Shown here piece by piece: positions 16,228 through 23,849 of a stretch of DNA of 64,000 nt. The notes under the pieces are model-generated. The model was not told the DNA's origin. It did no database searches and saw only the letters and a program-made list of their open reading frames with translations. The stretch spans positions 1-64,000 of the forward strand of contig NZ_FQWV01000009.1 in NCBI RefSeq assembly GCF_900129775.1, written 5' to 3'. Made by a program: the position numbers and the translations under genes. The DNA comes from Halobaculum gomorrense (GTDB lineage Archaea > Halobacteriota > Halobacteria > Halobacteriales > Haloferacaceae). How positions within the stretch are numbered: position 1 is the stretch's first letter; each line of letters begins with the position of its first letter.

Positions 16228-17544
16228 CTATGCTTGCGGACCGAGGTAGCCCCACGCCTGGAGCCGGTCGCCGTCGCCGTCGATCCACCGCTCGCCGATG
16301 TCGTCGCGGTAGTACATGTTGGGCATCACGATGTCGTCGATCCGGTCGTACGCCTGTTCGCGGGCCGCGTGCATCGTCTCTCCTTTGCCCGTCACGACGA
16401 TCGGCATGCCGTTGCCACCGGCCGCCCGCCACTGGCCATCTATCTTCTTCGTGTCTTCCAAGTGAATCCCGTCCCGGCTGTCCGTCTCGAACACCACAGC
16501 TGCGTTTCGAGAGTTCTCATCGTACGTCTTCTCGTCGTCGAACGGGAACGGCGGCAAGACGATTCGAACACCGATCTGGTACCCGTTGTGCACCTCCACC
16601 GCGGGGTCGTTGCCGTGTGCGAGGTCGTAGAAAAACTGGCCAGTAGACGACTCGATGGACTCCTCCTGCAACGCGATCGTCGGATACCCGAACCGCGGTG
16701 TGAACTCCAGCGGGTAAATGCCGTTCTCGTTCACGATGCAGTTGATGTCGATGCTCCCGACGTATCCTTCGGTGGCGAGCCACTCTTCGAGTTTGCCGAA
16801 GGTCTCTTTGAACAGTCTGTTCTGGCTTGCCCAGAACATCGATGTTCCCATCTCGCCGGTCTGCGGGCCGATGTTCCCTGGGAACAATTTCTTGTGCTCG
16901 AAATTGAAATTGACCTGATCGATGAACTCGTTGCCGTTGAAGAATCCGCAGATGGCGATCTCGACACCGTCGACTTTCCGCTGGAGTTGGAACCCCTTCA
17001 TCCGGTGTCCCCACGCCTTCTTGTAGGCGCGAAGCACCTCTACGACATCGCTTCCATCGTCCTCGTTTCCGACGTACAGCAGTCGCTTGACGTTCTGGAC
17101 TTCCCCGAGTGGCTTGATGACGTACGGAGCTGGATGCTCCTGCACGTGCTGGATGCCCGCGTCGAAGTCGTGGAAGATGTGGTGTTCGACGGTGTTGACG
17201 CCGTGCTCTTCGAGAATCTCCATCGCGTAGCCGCGGTCTTCTTCGAGGTGATCGGTGTTCGGTGTGCCACCGACGACAGCGTTCCCTCGCTCGCGGAGTT
17301 CCTGAGCGAGTTCCCCAGTCCCGATGTCCGATCCGACCCAGATGTCGTCGAAAACGATGACATCGGCCCATTCGACCTCCGCCCGCCAATCGTCGATTTT
17401 GGGGACGAAGCCGTCCCCGATCTCCTTGTCGCTCTCGGCTTCGATGTAGTATTTCACGTCGTGGCCTTCCGTGTGGACCTGCCACGCGAGGTCGGTGATC
17501 AGCGCGGCGTCGGCAGAAATGAACAGGAAGTTGTGGTCCTCCAT
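16228..17544 (-). CDS. ATP-grasp ligase, divergent PurD (GARS)-like
   Basis: The 438-residue protein resembles phosphoribosylamine-glycine ligase but lacks the usual N-terminal GGGREHA motif; it begins MEDHNFLFISADAAL. The ATP-grasp core contains PYVIKPLGEVQNVKRLLYVG (about residues 140-159), GNIGPQTGEMGT (about 229-240) and the metal-binding INCIVNENGIYPLEFTPRFG, of which NENGIYPLEF is the key part. Haloarchaea usually carry a standard PurD elsewhere, so this is probably a paralogue with another amine substrate. GC is visibly lower than in the neighbours, hinting at transfer. A relic of a related copy lies at 14885-14945. Confidence 0.75.
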   Translation of the reverse strand: MEDHNFLFISADAALITDLAWQVHTEGHDVKYYIEAESDKEIGDGFVPKIDDWRAEVEWADVIVFDDIWVGSDIGTGELAQELRERGNAVVGGTPNTDHLEEDRGYAMEILEEHGVNTVEHHIFHDFDAGIQHVQEHPAPYVIKPLGEVQNVKRLLYVGNEDDGSDVVEVLRAYKKAWGHRMKGFQLQRKVDGVEIAICGFFNGNEFIDQVNFNFEHKKLFPGNIGPQTGEMGTSMFWASQNRLFKETFGKLEEWLATEGYVGSIDINCIVNENGIYPLEFTPRFGYPTIALQEESIESSTGQFFYDLAHGNDPAVEVHNGYQIGVRIVLPPFPFDDEKTYDENSRNAAVVFETDSRDGIHLEDTKKIDGQWRAAGGNGMPIVVTGKGETMHAAREQAYDRIDDIVMPNMYYRDDIGERWIDGDGDRLQAWGYLGPQA

Positions 17545-17702
17545 ACGGAGAGGGCGACACGGACGGGATTATATCCGGCGGCGAGGCTTCCGTCGGCGGA
17601 ACCTCACGGACTGCTGGCTGGTCGTCGCCCGGCGAGAGCGGAACACGGTCGCTCTCCGTGTCACCGACACCGCATCCCGGTGTGTTCGGATCCGAACTGT
17701 TT

Positions 17703-17725
17703 TGACTGACTGGCCAGTTAGTTCA
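17703..17725. promoter_or_regulatory. Palindromic operator for the TetR regulator
   Basis: The site reads ACTGACTGGCCAGTTAGT in its core (17705-17722), a near-perfect inverted repeat centred on GGCC with one mismatch between arms. It lies 56 bases before the tetR start and covers the likely promoter, so autorepression of tetR-MATE is the simplest reading. Confidence 0.75.
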
Positions 17726-17780
17726 GACAGACGCGGCGACCGGTCCGCCGGGGACCACTCGCCGCACCCCGAACCGCACG

Positions 17781-18476
17781 ATGAGTCAGGAGCACGACAC
17801 CGAGACGGCGTTCATGGAGGCGACGTACCGCGCGCTGTGTACGCACGGGTACGCCGACCTCACAATGCAGGACATCGCCGACGAGACGGACAAGAGCAAA
17901 GCCGCCCTCCACTACCACTTCGACGGGAAAGACGATCTCTTCCGGGAGTTTCTCGCGTACCTCCACGAAGGCTTCGCGGAGAAGATCGTGGACCACCCGG
18001 ACGGGTCCCCCGTGGCCAAGTTGGTTGCGCTCGTCCGCCGGGTCCTCGACCCCGTGGACGACGGCGCGGACCAGCAGTTCAATACGGCGTTCATGGAAAT
18101 CAAAGCGCAGGCGCCGTATCGGGACGGCTACCGTGAGGTGCTGCGCCGCTTCGACGCCGACCTGCGGAGCGAGGTCGCCGACCTCGTCACGGAGGCAATC
18201 GACGCCGGACAGTACGGCGAGGAGACCGACCCCGAGGAGGTCGCCGAGCACGTTCTCACGTACATCCACGGGACGTGGACGCGCGCGGCCGCCGTCGGCG
18301 CCGACGTGGTGACGATGCGCGAACACCTGATCGACGACCTGCTCGACCTCCTCGTCGAGGGGGAGCCGGTTCCGGCGGTCGCCGCGACCGCCGGTCCCCG
18401 GACCCTCGACGACGAGGACGACGAGGACGGAGCCGCTTGCGGCGCCGATGCCGACGACGGGGTGAGGCGGGAATGA
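17781..18476 (+). CDS. TetR/AcrR family transcriptional regulator
   Basis: A 231-residue regulator with the TetR helix-turn-helix at residues about 10-60 (GYADLTMQDIADETDKSKAA, then LHYHFDGKDDLFREFL). The C-terminal ligand domain is helical, and the tail is low-complexity and acidic. A palindromic operator lies at 17703-17725. The stop overlaps the MATE start (ATGA, 18473-18476), so the two are translated together. It probably represses the exporter until a substrate binds; the ligand is unknown. Confidence 0.92.
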   Translation: MSQEHDTETAFMEATYRALCTHGYADLTMQDIADETDKSKAALHYHFDGKDDLFREFLAYLHEGFAEKIVDHPDGSPVAKLVALVRRVLDPVDDGADQQFNTAFMEIKAQAPYRDGYREVLRRFDADLRSEVADLVTEAIDAGQYGEETDPEEVAEHVLTYIHGTWTRAAAVGADVVTMREHLIDDLLDLLVEGEPVPAVAATAGPRTLDDEDDEDGAACGADADDGVRRE

Positions 18477-19951
18477 GCGTCCGAGAGCGCCTCGCCTCGG
18501 TGTTCAAGGGGCGCGACGAGTTCGACCTCACCGACGGCAGCATCGGGAAGCCGCTGTTTTACCTCTCGTTGCCGATCGTCGTCACCAACCTCCTGCAGAC
18601 AGCCTACAACCTCGCGGACACGCTGTGGCTCGGTCGCTACAGCACCGAGGCGCTGGCGGCCATCTCCTTCGCGTTCCCGATGGTGTTTCTCCTGTTTTCG
18701 CTCGGGATGGGGGTCACCGTCGCGGGGTCGGTGCTCGTGGCCCAACACGTCGGCGCCGAAGAGGACGAAGAGGCGAAGTACGCGGCCTCGCAGACCGTCT
18801 CGTTCGCGGTGATCGTCTCGCTCGTGCTCGGCGGCGTCGGCTACTTGGTCGTCGGGGACCTGCTGGGCCTGCTCGGCGCGTCGCCGGACGTCCTCCCGCT
18901 GGCGACCGACTACATGCGCGTCATCTCCTCGGGGCTGGTGTTCATGTTCGGGTTCTTCGTGTTCACCGCGCTCATGCGCGGCTACGGCGACACGATCACC
19001 CCGATGCTGGTGATGCTGTTGACCGTGGTCGTGAACATCGTCATCGACCCGTTCCTCATCTTCGGGTGGTGGGTGTTCCCCGAGCTCGGCGTCGCCGGCG
19101 CCGCCTACGCCACCATCTTCTCACGGGCGTTGGCGTTCGTCGTCGGGATGGCGATCATGCTCCGAGGGACTCGTGGCGTCCAGATCACCCCGGCGGATAT
19201 GGTGCCGAACCTCACGTACGCCAAGAAGATCGTCCGCATCGGCGTGCCCGCATCCGTCGAGATGACGGGGCGGTCGCTGTCGGTGAACCTGATGCTCGTC
19301 ATCGTCGGACTGTTCCCGACGACTGTCGTCGCCGGCTACGGGATCGGCGTGCGCGTGTTCTCAGTCATCTTCCTGCCGGCCATCGCCGTCGCCCGCGGCG
19401 TCGAGACGATGACCGGGCAGAACATCGGCGCGGACAGGCCCGAGCGCGCCGCCACGGCCGCCGGAATCGCCGCGAAGACGATGTTCGCCATCCTCGGCGC
19501 GCTCGGGGTCGTCGTGATCCTCGCGGCCCGGCCGATCGCCGCGGTGTTCACCGACGACCCGGCCGTGATCGCGGTGACCGCGGACTTCCTGCGGTGGGTC
19601 GCGCCGACGTTCGGGTTCATCGGCGTGATGCGCGCGTACACCGGCAGCCTCCGGGGCGCGGGCAAGACGATGACCGCCGCGGCCATCTCCATTCTGATGC
19701 TCGGGTTCATCCGCCTCCCGGTGGCGCTCGGACTCGCGCGCCCAAACATCCTGGGGCTTCCGCTGCCCGCGTTCGACTCGACGGGGATCTGGATGTCGTT
19801 CGCCGTCTCGAACGCCGCCGGTGCCGCCATCGCGTATCTCTGGTACCGCCGGGGCACGTGGCGCGACGCGGACCCGCGCGGTCAGGTTCCCGCCGGCACC
19901 GGCGAGGAAGCGGATGGATCGGACGCAGCGGTCACGCCGACGGACGACTGA
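18473..19951 (+). CDS. MATE family efflux transporter
   Basis: The 492-residue protein has twelve predicted membrane helices in two repeats. It begins MSVRERLASVFKG, then DGSIGKPLFYLSLPIVVTNL (residues about 21-40), the conserved MATE start. NLADTLWLGRYSTEALAAIS and the second-half GIGVRVFSVIFLPAIAVARG follow family patterns. It exports organic cations or drugs by Na+ or H+ antiport in known members. The ATGA overlap with tetR ties its expression to that regulator. Confidence 0.93.
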   Translation: MSVRERLASVFKGRDEFDLTDGSIGKPLFYLSLPIVVTNLLQTAYNLADTLWLGRYSTEALAAISFAFPMVFLLFSLGMGVTVAGSVLVAQHVGAEEDEEAKYAASQTVSFAVIVSLVLGGVGYLVVGDLLGLLGASPDVLPLATDYMRVISSGLVFMFGFFVFTALMRGYGDTITPMLVMLLTVVVNIVIDPFLIFGWWVFPELGVAGAAYATIFSRALAFVVGMAIMLRGTRGVQITPADMVPNLTYAKKIVRIGVPASVEMTGRSLSVNLMLVIVGLFPTTVVAGYGIGVRVFSVIFLPAIAVARGVETMTGQNIGADRPERAATAAGIAAKTMFAILGALGVVVILAARPIAAVFTDDPAVIAVTADFLRWVAPTFGFIGVMRAYTGSLRGAGKTMTAAAISILMLGFIRLPVALGLARPNILGLPLPAFDSTGIWMSFAVSNAAGAAIAYLWYRRGTWRDADPRGQVPAGTGEEADGSDAAVTPTDD

Positions 19952-20095
19952 CGGCTCGCCTCCGGTGCAGGTACGACACCCCCCGAGACGGGGCCGACGG
20001 CGATGATTCGGTGCCGGCGACGACGCCTCACGCAGATGGGCGCGTCGACCGAGAGTCACCGTGATCGCTTTGTTCACGTTCATGCTATCTCCGGT

Positions 20096-20395
20096 ATGAG
20101 CAGCGCAGACTCGAGAGAGGGCGGCGACAGCGAGTCCGTCCGCGTGTGGCTCGTCGAACGGACGTACGGCGACGACGAACTGAATATCGTCATCCTCGTG
20201 TACGCCGACGAGACGGGCCGGCGCTACTTCCGCAAGGAGCGCGCGTTAACGAGCTTCACCGACGAACGCGAGACGCCGGTATCGCAGGTCGTCCCCGCGG
20301 ACGAGCTCGGTCGCATCGACGAGTTGGACCGGGAGCGGTACGCCGCGGAGGCCGCGCGGATGGCGGCCGCTCACGACCCCGACGACGCCGTCTGA
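20096..20395 (+). CDS. Conserved haloarchaeal hypothetical protein, 99 aa
   Basis: A short acidic protein with a compact beta-rich core: VRVWLVERTYGDDELNIVIL, then VYADETGRRYFRKERALTSF, and a helical C-terminus (DRERYAAEAARMAAAH). I do not recognise a named family. ATG 20096 is chosen over 20003 because the upstream part is Arg-rich and unlike haloarchaeal coding sequence. A 27-base tandem duplication begins at its stop codon. Confidence 0.6.
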   Translation: MSSADSREGGDSESVRVWLVERTYGDDELNIVILVYADETGRRYFRKERALTSFTDERETPVSQVVPADELGRIDELDRERYAAEAARMAAAHDPDDAV

Positions 20396-20445
20396 GGGGC
20401 TGTCTCGCACGGCCGTCACTGAGGGGCTGTCTCGCACGGCCGTCA
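20392..20445 (+). repeat. Tandem duplication of a 27-base unit
   Basis: CTGAGGGGCTGTCTCGCACG plus GCCGTCA occurs at 20392-20418 and again at 20419-20445 without change. The first copy includes the TGA stop of the preceding gene. It looks like a recent slippage or unequal exchange event. Confidence 0.9.
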
Positions 20446-20513
20446 GCGGGACCGTGCTCTCTCGAGCACCGAACCCGACGGACTCTTGCGACTCCGGGGC
20501 GTATCGCCGCTCG

Positions 20514-20846
20514 ATGAGCGACGACGGCGCCGGCGGGTCGAGCGTCCCGGCGGACGGCGGGGCGACCGACGCCGCGGGCGACACCTTCGGTGTCGGTATC
20601 CACGTGACGAGCGACGAGTTCCGCTTCGTCGTCCACGTTCCCTCCGACATCGACTCCGACTGGCGCGACCCCGACGAGTTCCAGCGGCTGATCGAGCGGG
20701 CGACCTGGAAGCGGCTCGACCAGCAGGAGACGCTCCGTACCGTCGCCCGGTCGACGGACGAGGGGGAAACGGCGACGTTGGGTACCGTGACGATGCGACC
20801 CGGCGGCGACGTGACCGATCACTCGCTGTCCCCGCCCGAGGAGTGA
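20514..20846 (+). CDS. Conserved haloarchaeal hypothetical protein, 110 aa
   Basis: Begins with a disordered Gly/Ala/Asp stretch (residues 1-27), then a folded core: FGVGIHVTSDEFRFVVHVPS, WRDPDEFQRLIERATWKRLDQ (as WRDPDEFQRLIERATWKRL), and LGTVTMRPGGDV. No known motif. ATG 20514 fits the haloarchaeal composition better than the start at 20454. Function unknown. Confidence 0.55.
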   Translation: MSDDGAGGSSVPADGGATDAAGDTFGVGIHVTSDEFRFVVHVPSDIDSDWRDPDEFQRLIERATWKRLDQQETLRTVARSTDEGETATLGTVTMRPGGDVTDHSLSPPEE

Positions 20847-20907
20847 GATCGACCGGAGGCCAGTCCTTCGGAGGGCCCGGTGACCGTCCGTGGTCGTCCG
20901 ACGCCGA

Positions 20908-21765
20908 CTACCCGTCGATATCCGCGAGGATCGCACCGACCGTGTCGATGCGCGACGGGTCGTACCGGGTGAGGTCGTACCGGTTGGCCGCGACGGTGTC
21001 GCCCCATACGTCGAGCGCCCCGAGCGTGACGAGCGCCTGCAGCGCCGCGCCGAGCGTGCGCGGCGTCGTCTCCGGATCCGGGATGCTCGCGTGGATCTGT
21101 TTCGACTGGGGGTAGCTCATCTCGACGGCCGCCAGTCCGGTCCGCGCCTCCCGCCAGTGGTGTCTGAGGTAGCCGAAGTTCGTGGGGTCCGACTCGCGGA
21201 GGTGCGCGAGCAGGCGCTCGGTGAGCACCCGCTCGGCCTCGTCGTCGACGACGGGGAGCCGACGTGCGAGCGCCGAGAGGGCCGCACCGTCGCCGGCGGC
21301 CGCGCCGTGGAACTCGACGCCGGCGTCGGCGGCCGCGTCGACGAGCGCCGCCACCGTCGACCCGGCGTCGGCGTCGGCTTCGATGAGCGCCCCCACGTCG
21401 TCGACGACGACCGTGCCGCCGGCGTCGAGGCCGCCGATCGCGGCGAGCGCAGAGCGGAGATACGCCTCCGGCTCCGCCAGCGGCGCCTCGACGGCGTCGA
21501 TGACGACGCCGCCGCCGATTGGTCGGCCGCTGGGCGCCGGCGCGACGGCGCCGGCAGGGCCGCGAACCGCGTTATCGACGCTGACCAGATACGCCCGCGC
21601 CGGCGACGCCGGGCCCGCGCGCTCGAGTGCGCGGTGCCACTCGTCGACCGACCGACCAGCGACGAGCGCCACGTGGGTTCCCCCGGCTGCGGCGGCCCTC
21701 CTCGCGAGAGATGCCGCGTCGGCGTGGATCGCTCCGATCGACTGCTCGACCGCCTCGCCGGCCAT
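20908..21765 (-). CDS. Haloarchaeal hypothetical with C-terminal winged-helix-like domain
   Basis: A 285-residue protein. The N-terminal two thirds is an alpha/beta domain of RecA-like appearance (THVALVAGRSVDEWHRALE; VVIDAV; GTVVVDDVGALIEADAD) without a P-loop. The C-terminal part (RLLAHLRESDPTNFGYLRHH; AALQALVTLGALDVWGD) looks like a winged helix. The ATG at 21765 is supported by TTTATG at 21794-21799 about 30 bases upstream. It diverges from the gene at 21862. It may be a distant relative of the DUF7504 group, but I cannot show that. Confidence 0.6.
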   Translation of the reverse strand: MAGEAVEQSIGAIHADAASLARRAAAAGGTHVALVAGRSVDEWHRALERAGPASPARAYLVSVDNAVRGPAGAVAPAPSGRPIGGGVVIDAVEAPLAEPEAYLRSALAAIGGLDAGGTVVVDDVGALIEADADAGSTVAALVDAAADAGVEFHGAAAGDGAALSALARRLPVVDDEAERVLTERLLAHLRESDPTNFGYLRHHWREARTGLAAVEMSYPQSKQIHASIPDPETTPRTLGAALQALVTLGALDVWGDTVAANRYDLTRYDPSRIDTVGAILADIDG

Positions 21766-21792
21766 GGTACTATCGATAGCACGACCGTCGAA

Positions 21793-21803
21793 CATAAATT
21801 TAC
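21793..21803. promoter_or_regulatory. AT-rich divergent promoter core
   Basis: CATAAATTTAC can act as TATA box in both directions: minus strand TTTATG about 30 bases before ATG 21765, and plus strand ATAAATTTA about 64 bases before ATG 21862. Confidence 0.5.
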
Positions 21804-21861
21804 TGGGCTCAATATCGGAAGTGATGCCCCTTGGTTCGGCGACCGACCGACCCGACGACCC

Positions 21862-22320
21862 ATGAACCGCGGCCGCGATCTTGAGCGCCCGATCGAGGCC
21901 GTGCAGAACGCGGCCGTCGAACACGCGCTCGCCGCCGGGAAGTCGCGAGACGCGCTCGCGCTCGTCGGGGCCCTCGAAACGCTTCGCGCGGGCGACGGCG
22001 ACCGCCCGCGGTCAGCGGATCCCGCGTTGACGGCGCTCTCGACGACGATCGCCGCGTTGATCGGCCAACGGCTCTCAGACCGCCGTGACTCATCGGCGGA
22101 CGAGGCGGCGTCGGCGCGGGCTCCCCCCACTGTCGGCGACAGCCGCGGCGCGGGCGATCACCCCGCCGCGGTCGGGGCGGCCGTCGCCTGCGAGCGCTTC
22201 GACGTGGCGGTCTCGCGCGCGGCGACGCTGGCGGAGGTCGACCGTTCGGCTATCGAACACGTCCGCTCGACACGGGCCGCTACGGGCCGCGCGGCGAACG
22301 ACCCCTCGCGCGAGCGGTGA
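21862..22320 (+). CDS. Haloarchaeal hypothetical protein, 152 aa
   Basis: Helical N-terminus (RPIEAVQNAAVEHALAAGKS; ALALVGALETLRAGDG; ALTALSTTIAALIGQRLSD) followed by a disordered Ala/Pro/Asp segment and a final short helix. No motif recognised. It lies between a divergent unknown gene and tbp. The start at 21862 is the first ATG after the divergent promoter in this frame. Confidence 0.45.
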   Translation: MNRGRDLERPIEAVQNAAVEHALAAGKSRDALALVGALETLRAGDGDRPRSADPALTALSTTIAALIGQRLSDRRDSSADEAASARAPPTVGDSRGAGDHPAAVGAAVACERFDVAVSRAATLAEVDRSAIEHVRSTRAATGRAANDPSRER

Positions 22321-22351
22321 CCGGGGGGCGGCGACCGTGGAGACACCCGGC

Positions 22352-22374
22352 TTTATAACCCCACGGTTTATAAA
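22352..22374 (+). promoter_or_regulatory. Double TATA box in front of tbp
   Basis: TTTATAA (22352-22358) and TTTATAAA (22367-22374) lie 15 bases apart. The second is about 27 bases before ATG 22398, the leaderless spacing. The first could be a second promoter or an extra TBP site giving feedback. Confidence 0.65.
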
Positions 22375-22397
22375 GGAACCCAGAGGAACGACGACGT

Positions 22398-22958
22398 ATG
22401 ACGGACCCGGCAGAATCCATCGAGATTCAGAACGTTGTAGCATCGACGGGGATCGGGCAGGAGCTCGATCTCGAAGCGCTGGCCGAGGACCTTCCGGGCG
22501 CCGATTTCAACCCGGACAACTTCCCCGGACTGGTGTACCGAACGCAGGAGCCGAAGGCGGCCGCCCTCATCTTCCGCTCCGGAAAGATCGTCTGCACGGG
22601 CGCCAAGAGCATTGACGACGTCCACGAGGCGCTGGGGATCATCTTCGAGAAGCTCCGGGGGCTGAAGATCCCCGTCGAGGACGACCCGGACATCACCGTC
22701 CAGAACATCGTCTCGTCGGCGGACCTGGGCCACCAGCTCAACCTCAACGCCCTCGCGATCGGCCTCGGGCTGGAGGACGTGGAGTACGAGCCCGAGCAGT
22801 TCCCGGGGCTCGTCTACCGGATGGACGAGCCGGACGTGGTCATCCTCCTGTTCGGCTCGGGGAAGATCGTGATCACGGGCGGCAAGCGCACCGACGACGC
22901 CGAGGAGGCGGTCGAAGAGATCGTCGACCGTATCGAGACGCTGGGCCTGCTCGGCTAA
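22398..22958 (+). CDS. tbp: TATA-box binding protein
   Basis: The 186-residue saddle-shaped TBP has two symmetric repeats. Repeat 1 contains IEIQNVVASTGIGQELDLEA and FPGLVYRTQEPKAAALIFRS with GKIVCTGAKS; repeat 2 contains VQNIVSSADLGHQLNLNALA and FPGLVYRMDEPDVVILLFGS with GKIVITGGKR. It ends with a short acidic/hydrophobic helix. It nucleates transcription with TFB at TATA boxes. Haloarchaea often have several tbp paralogues; this complete copy in a stable chromosomal context is likely a main one. Confidence 0.98.
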   Translation: MTDPAESIEIQNVVASTGIGQELDLEALAEDLPGADFNPDNFPGLVYRTQEPKAAALIFRSGKIVCTGAKSIDDVHEALGIIFEKLRGLKIPVEDDPDITVQNIVSSADLGHQLNLNALAIGLGLEDVEYEPEQFPGLVYRMDEPDVVILLFGSGKIVITGGKRTDDAEEAVEEIVDRIETLGLLG

Positions 22959-23080
22959 CGACGGGCGCGTCAGTCCCCCGTTCACCGGCTGCCGACCGCG
23001 AGCGCTCGGCTCGTCGGCGGCGTCCGCCGCTCAATCGACCCTGAAGAGGTCGCGAACGCCGGTGGTATGGGGGAAATAGG

Positions 23081-23088
23081 TATATATT
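23081..23088 (+). promoter_or_regulatory. TATA box deciding the GTG start at 23112
   Basis: TATATATT is centred 28 bases before GTG 23112. An upstream in-frame start at 23067 would lie before the box, so it is rejected. Confidence 0.7.
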
Positions 23089-23111
23089 GGGAACCCGCAT
23101 ACGGCGACATA

Positions 23112-23744
23112 GTGGCTTCCCGACAGGGCGCCGCCGACGCCCGCGCGGCGTCGGCGCACACCGGTCGCGGCGGCTCGTCCACGAACGCCAGGGCCCGGCC
23201 CCGCTCGCCCGACACGCCCGAGCGAGCGCGGGACGTCTCGGTCCCTCCCGAACGCGACCCGGGGCAGTACGCGCAGACGGACCACTTTCGACACCGGCTG
23301 CGCCAGCAGGGTCGCTACATCACCCTCCCCGTCGTGGGCGACGCGATCAGGAACGGCCAGCTTCGCTGGAACACGACCGACGGCTGGCGGTTCGCGATCG
23401 TTCGCGACGGCGTCCGCTTCGTGATCGTCGTCGGCGACACGGAGACGCCCTCTCCGGTGCTCGTCACCGGCTGGACGGAGGTCGCCGACTGGGAGGCGGC
23501 GATGGCGTCTGACCGCTGGAGCGAAGTGGACGTCCACACGATCCGACTGCGCGCCGACCTCTCCAAGCACAAGCAGCGGCAGATCCCGGGGCGTATCCGG
23601 CCGCGCGTCGTCACGCGGCCGTTCGTGGTCGGCGGCCACCGCGTCCGCACAGACGCCGGCGACGGCCACGTGGAGTGCGTCGACTGCGGTGCCCGCTTCC
23701 GCTCGAAGCGCGAACTGTGTGAACTCTCCTGCGACGCGCGCTGA
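23112..23744 (+). CDS. Haloarchaeal protein with C-terminal zinc-finger-like motif
   Basis: A 210-residue protein starting VASRQGAADARA from GTG. Residues about 1-55 are disordered and Arg/Ser-rich. The middle (about 60-150) is a compact beta-rich domain: RQQGRYITLPVVGDAIRNGQ, FAIVRDGVRFVIVVGD. The C-terminus ends HVECVDCGARFRSKRELCEL followed by SC, a C2-C2 zinc-like site. I do not recognise a named family. Its strong TATA box suggests solid expression. It sits between tbp and an XPB-like helicase. Confidence 0.65.
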   Translation: MASRQGAADARAASAHTGRGGSSTNARARPRSPDTPERARDVSVPPERDPGQYAQTDHFRHRLRQQGRYITLPVVGDAIRNGQLRWNTTDGWRFAIVRDGVRFVIVVGDTETPSPVLVTGWTEVADWEAAMASDRWSEVDVHTIRLRADLSKHKQRQIPGRIRPRVVTRPFVVGGHRVRTDAGDGHVECVDCGARFRSKRELCELSCDAR

Positions 23745-23849
23745 CCTCGGGGATCCTCCGGACCGGTCCCACCGGGGCGCCGGTTTTCACTTCAGGGACA
23801 CCGAGCGCCGAGCGCGGCCCCTTTAGGCGGCGACGACGTACCCCGAGTG

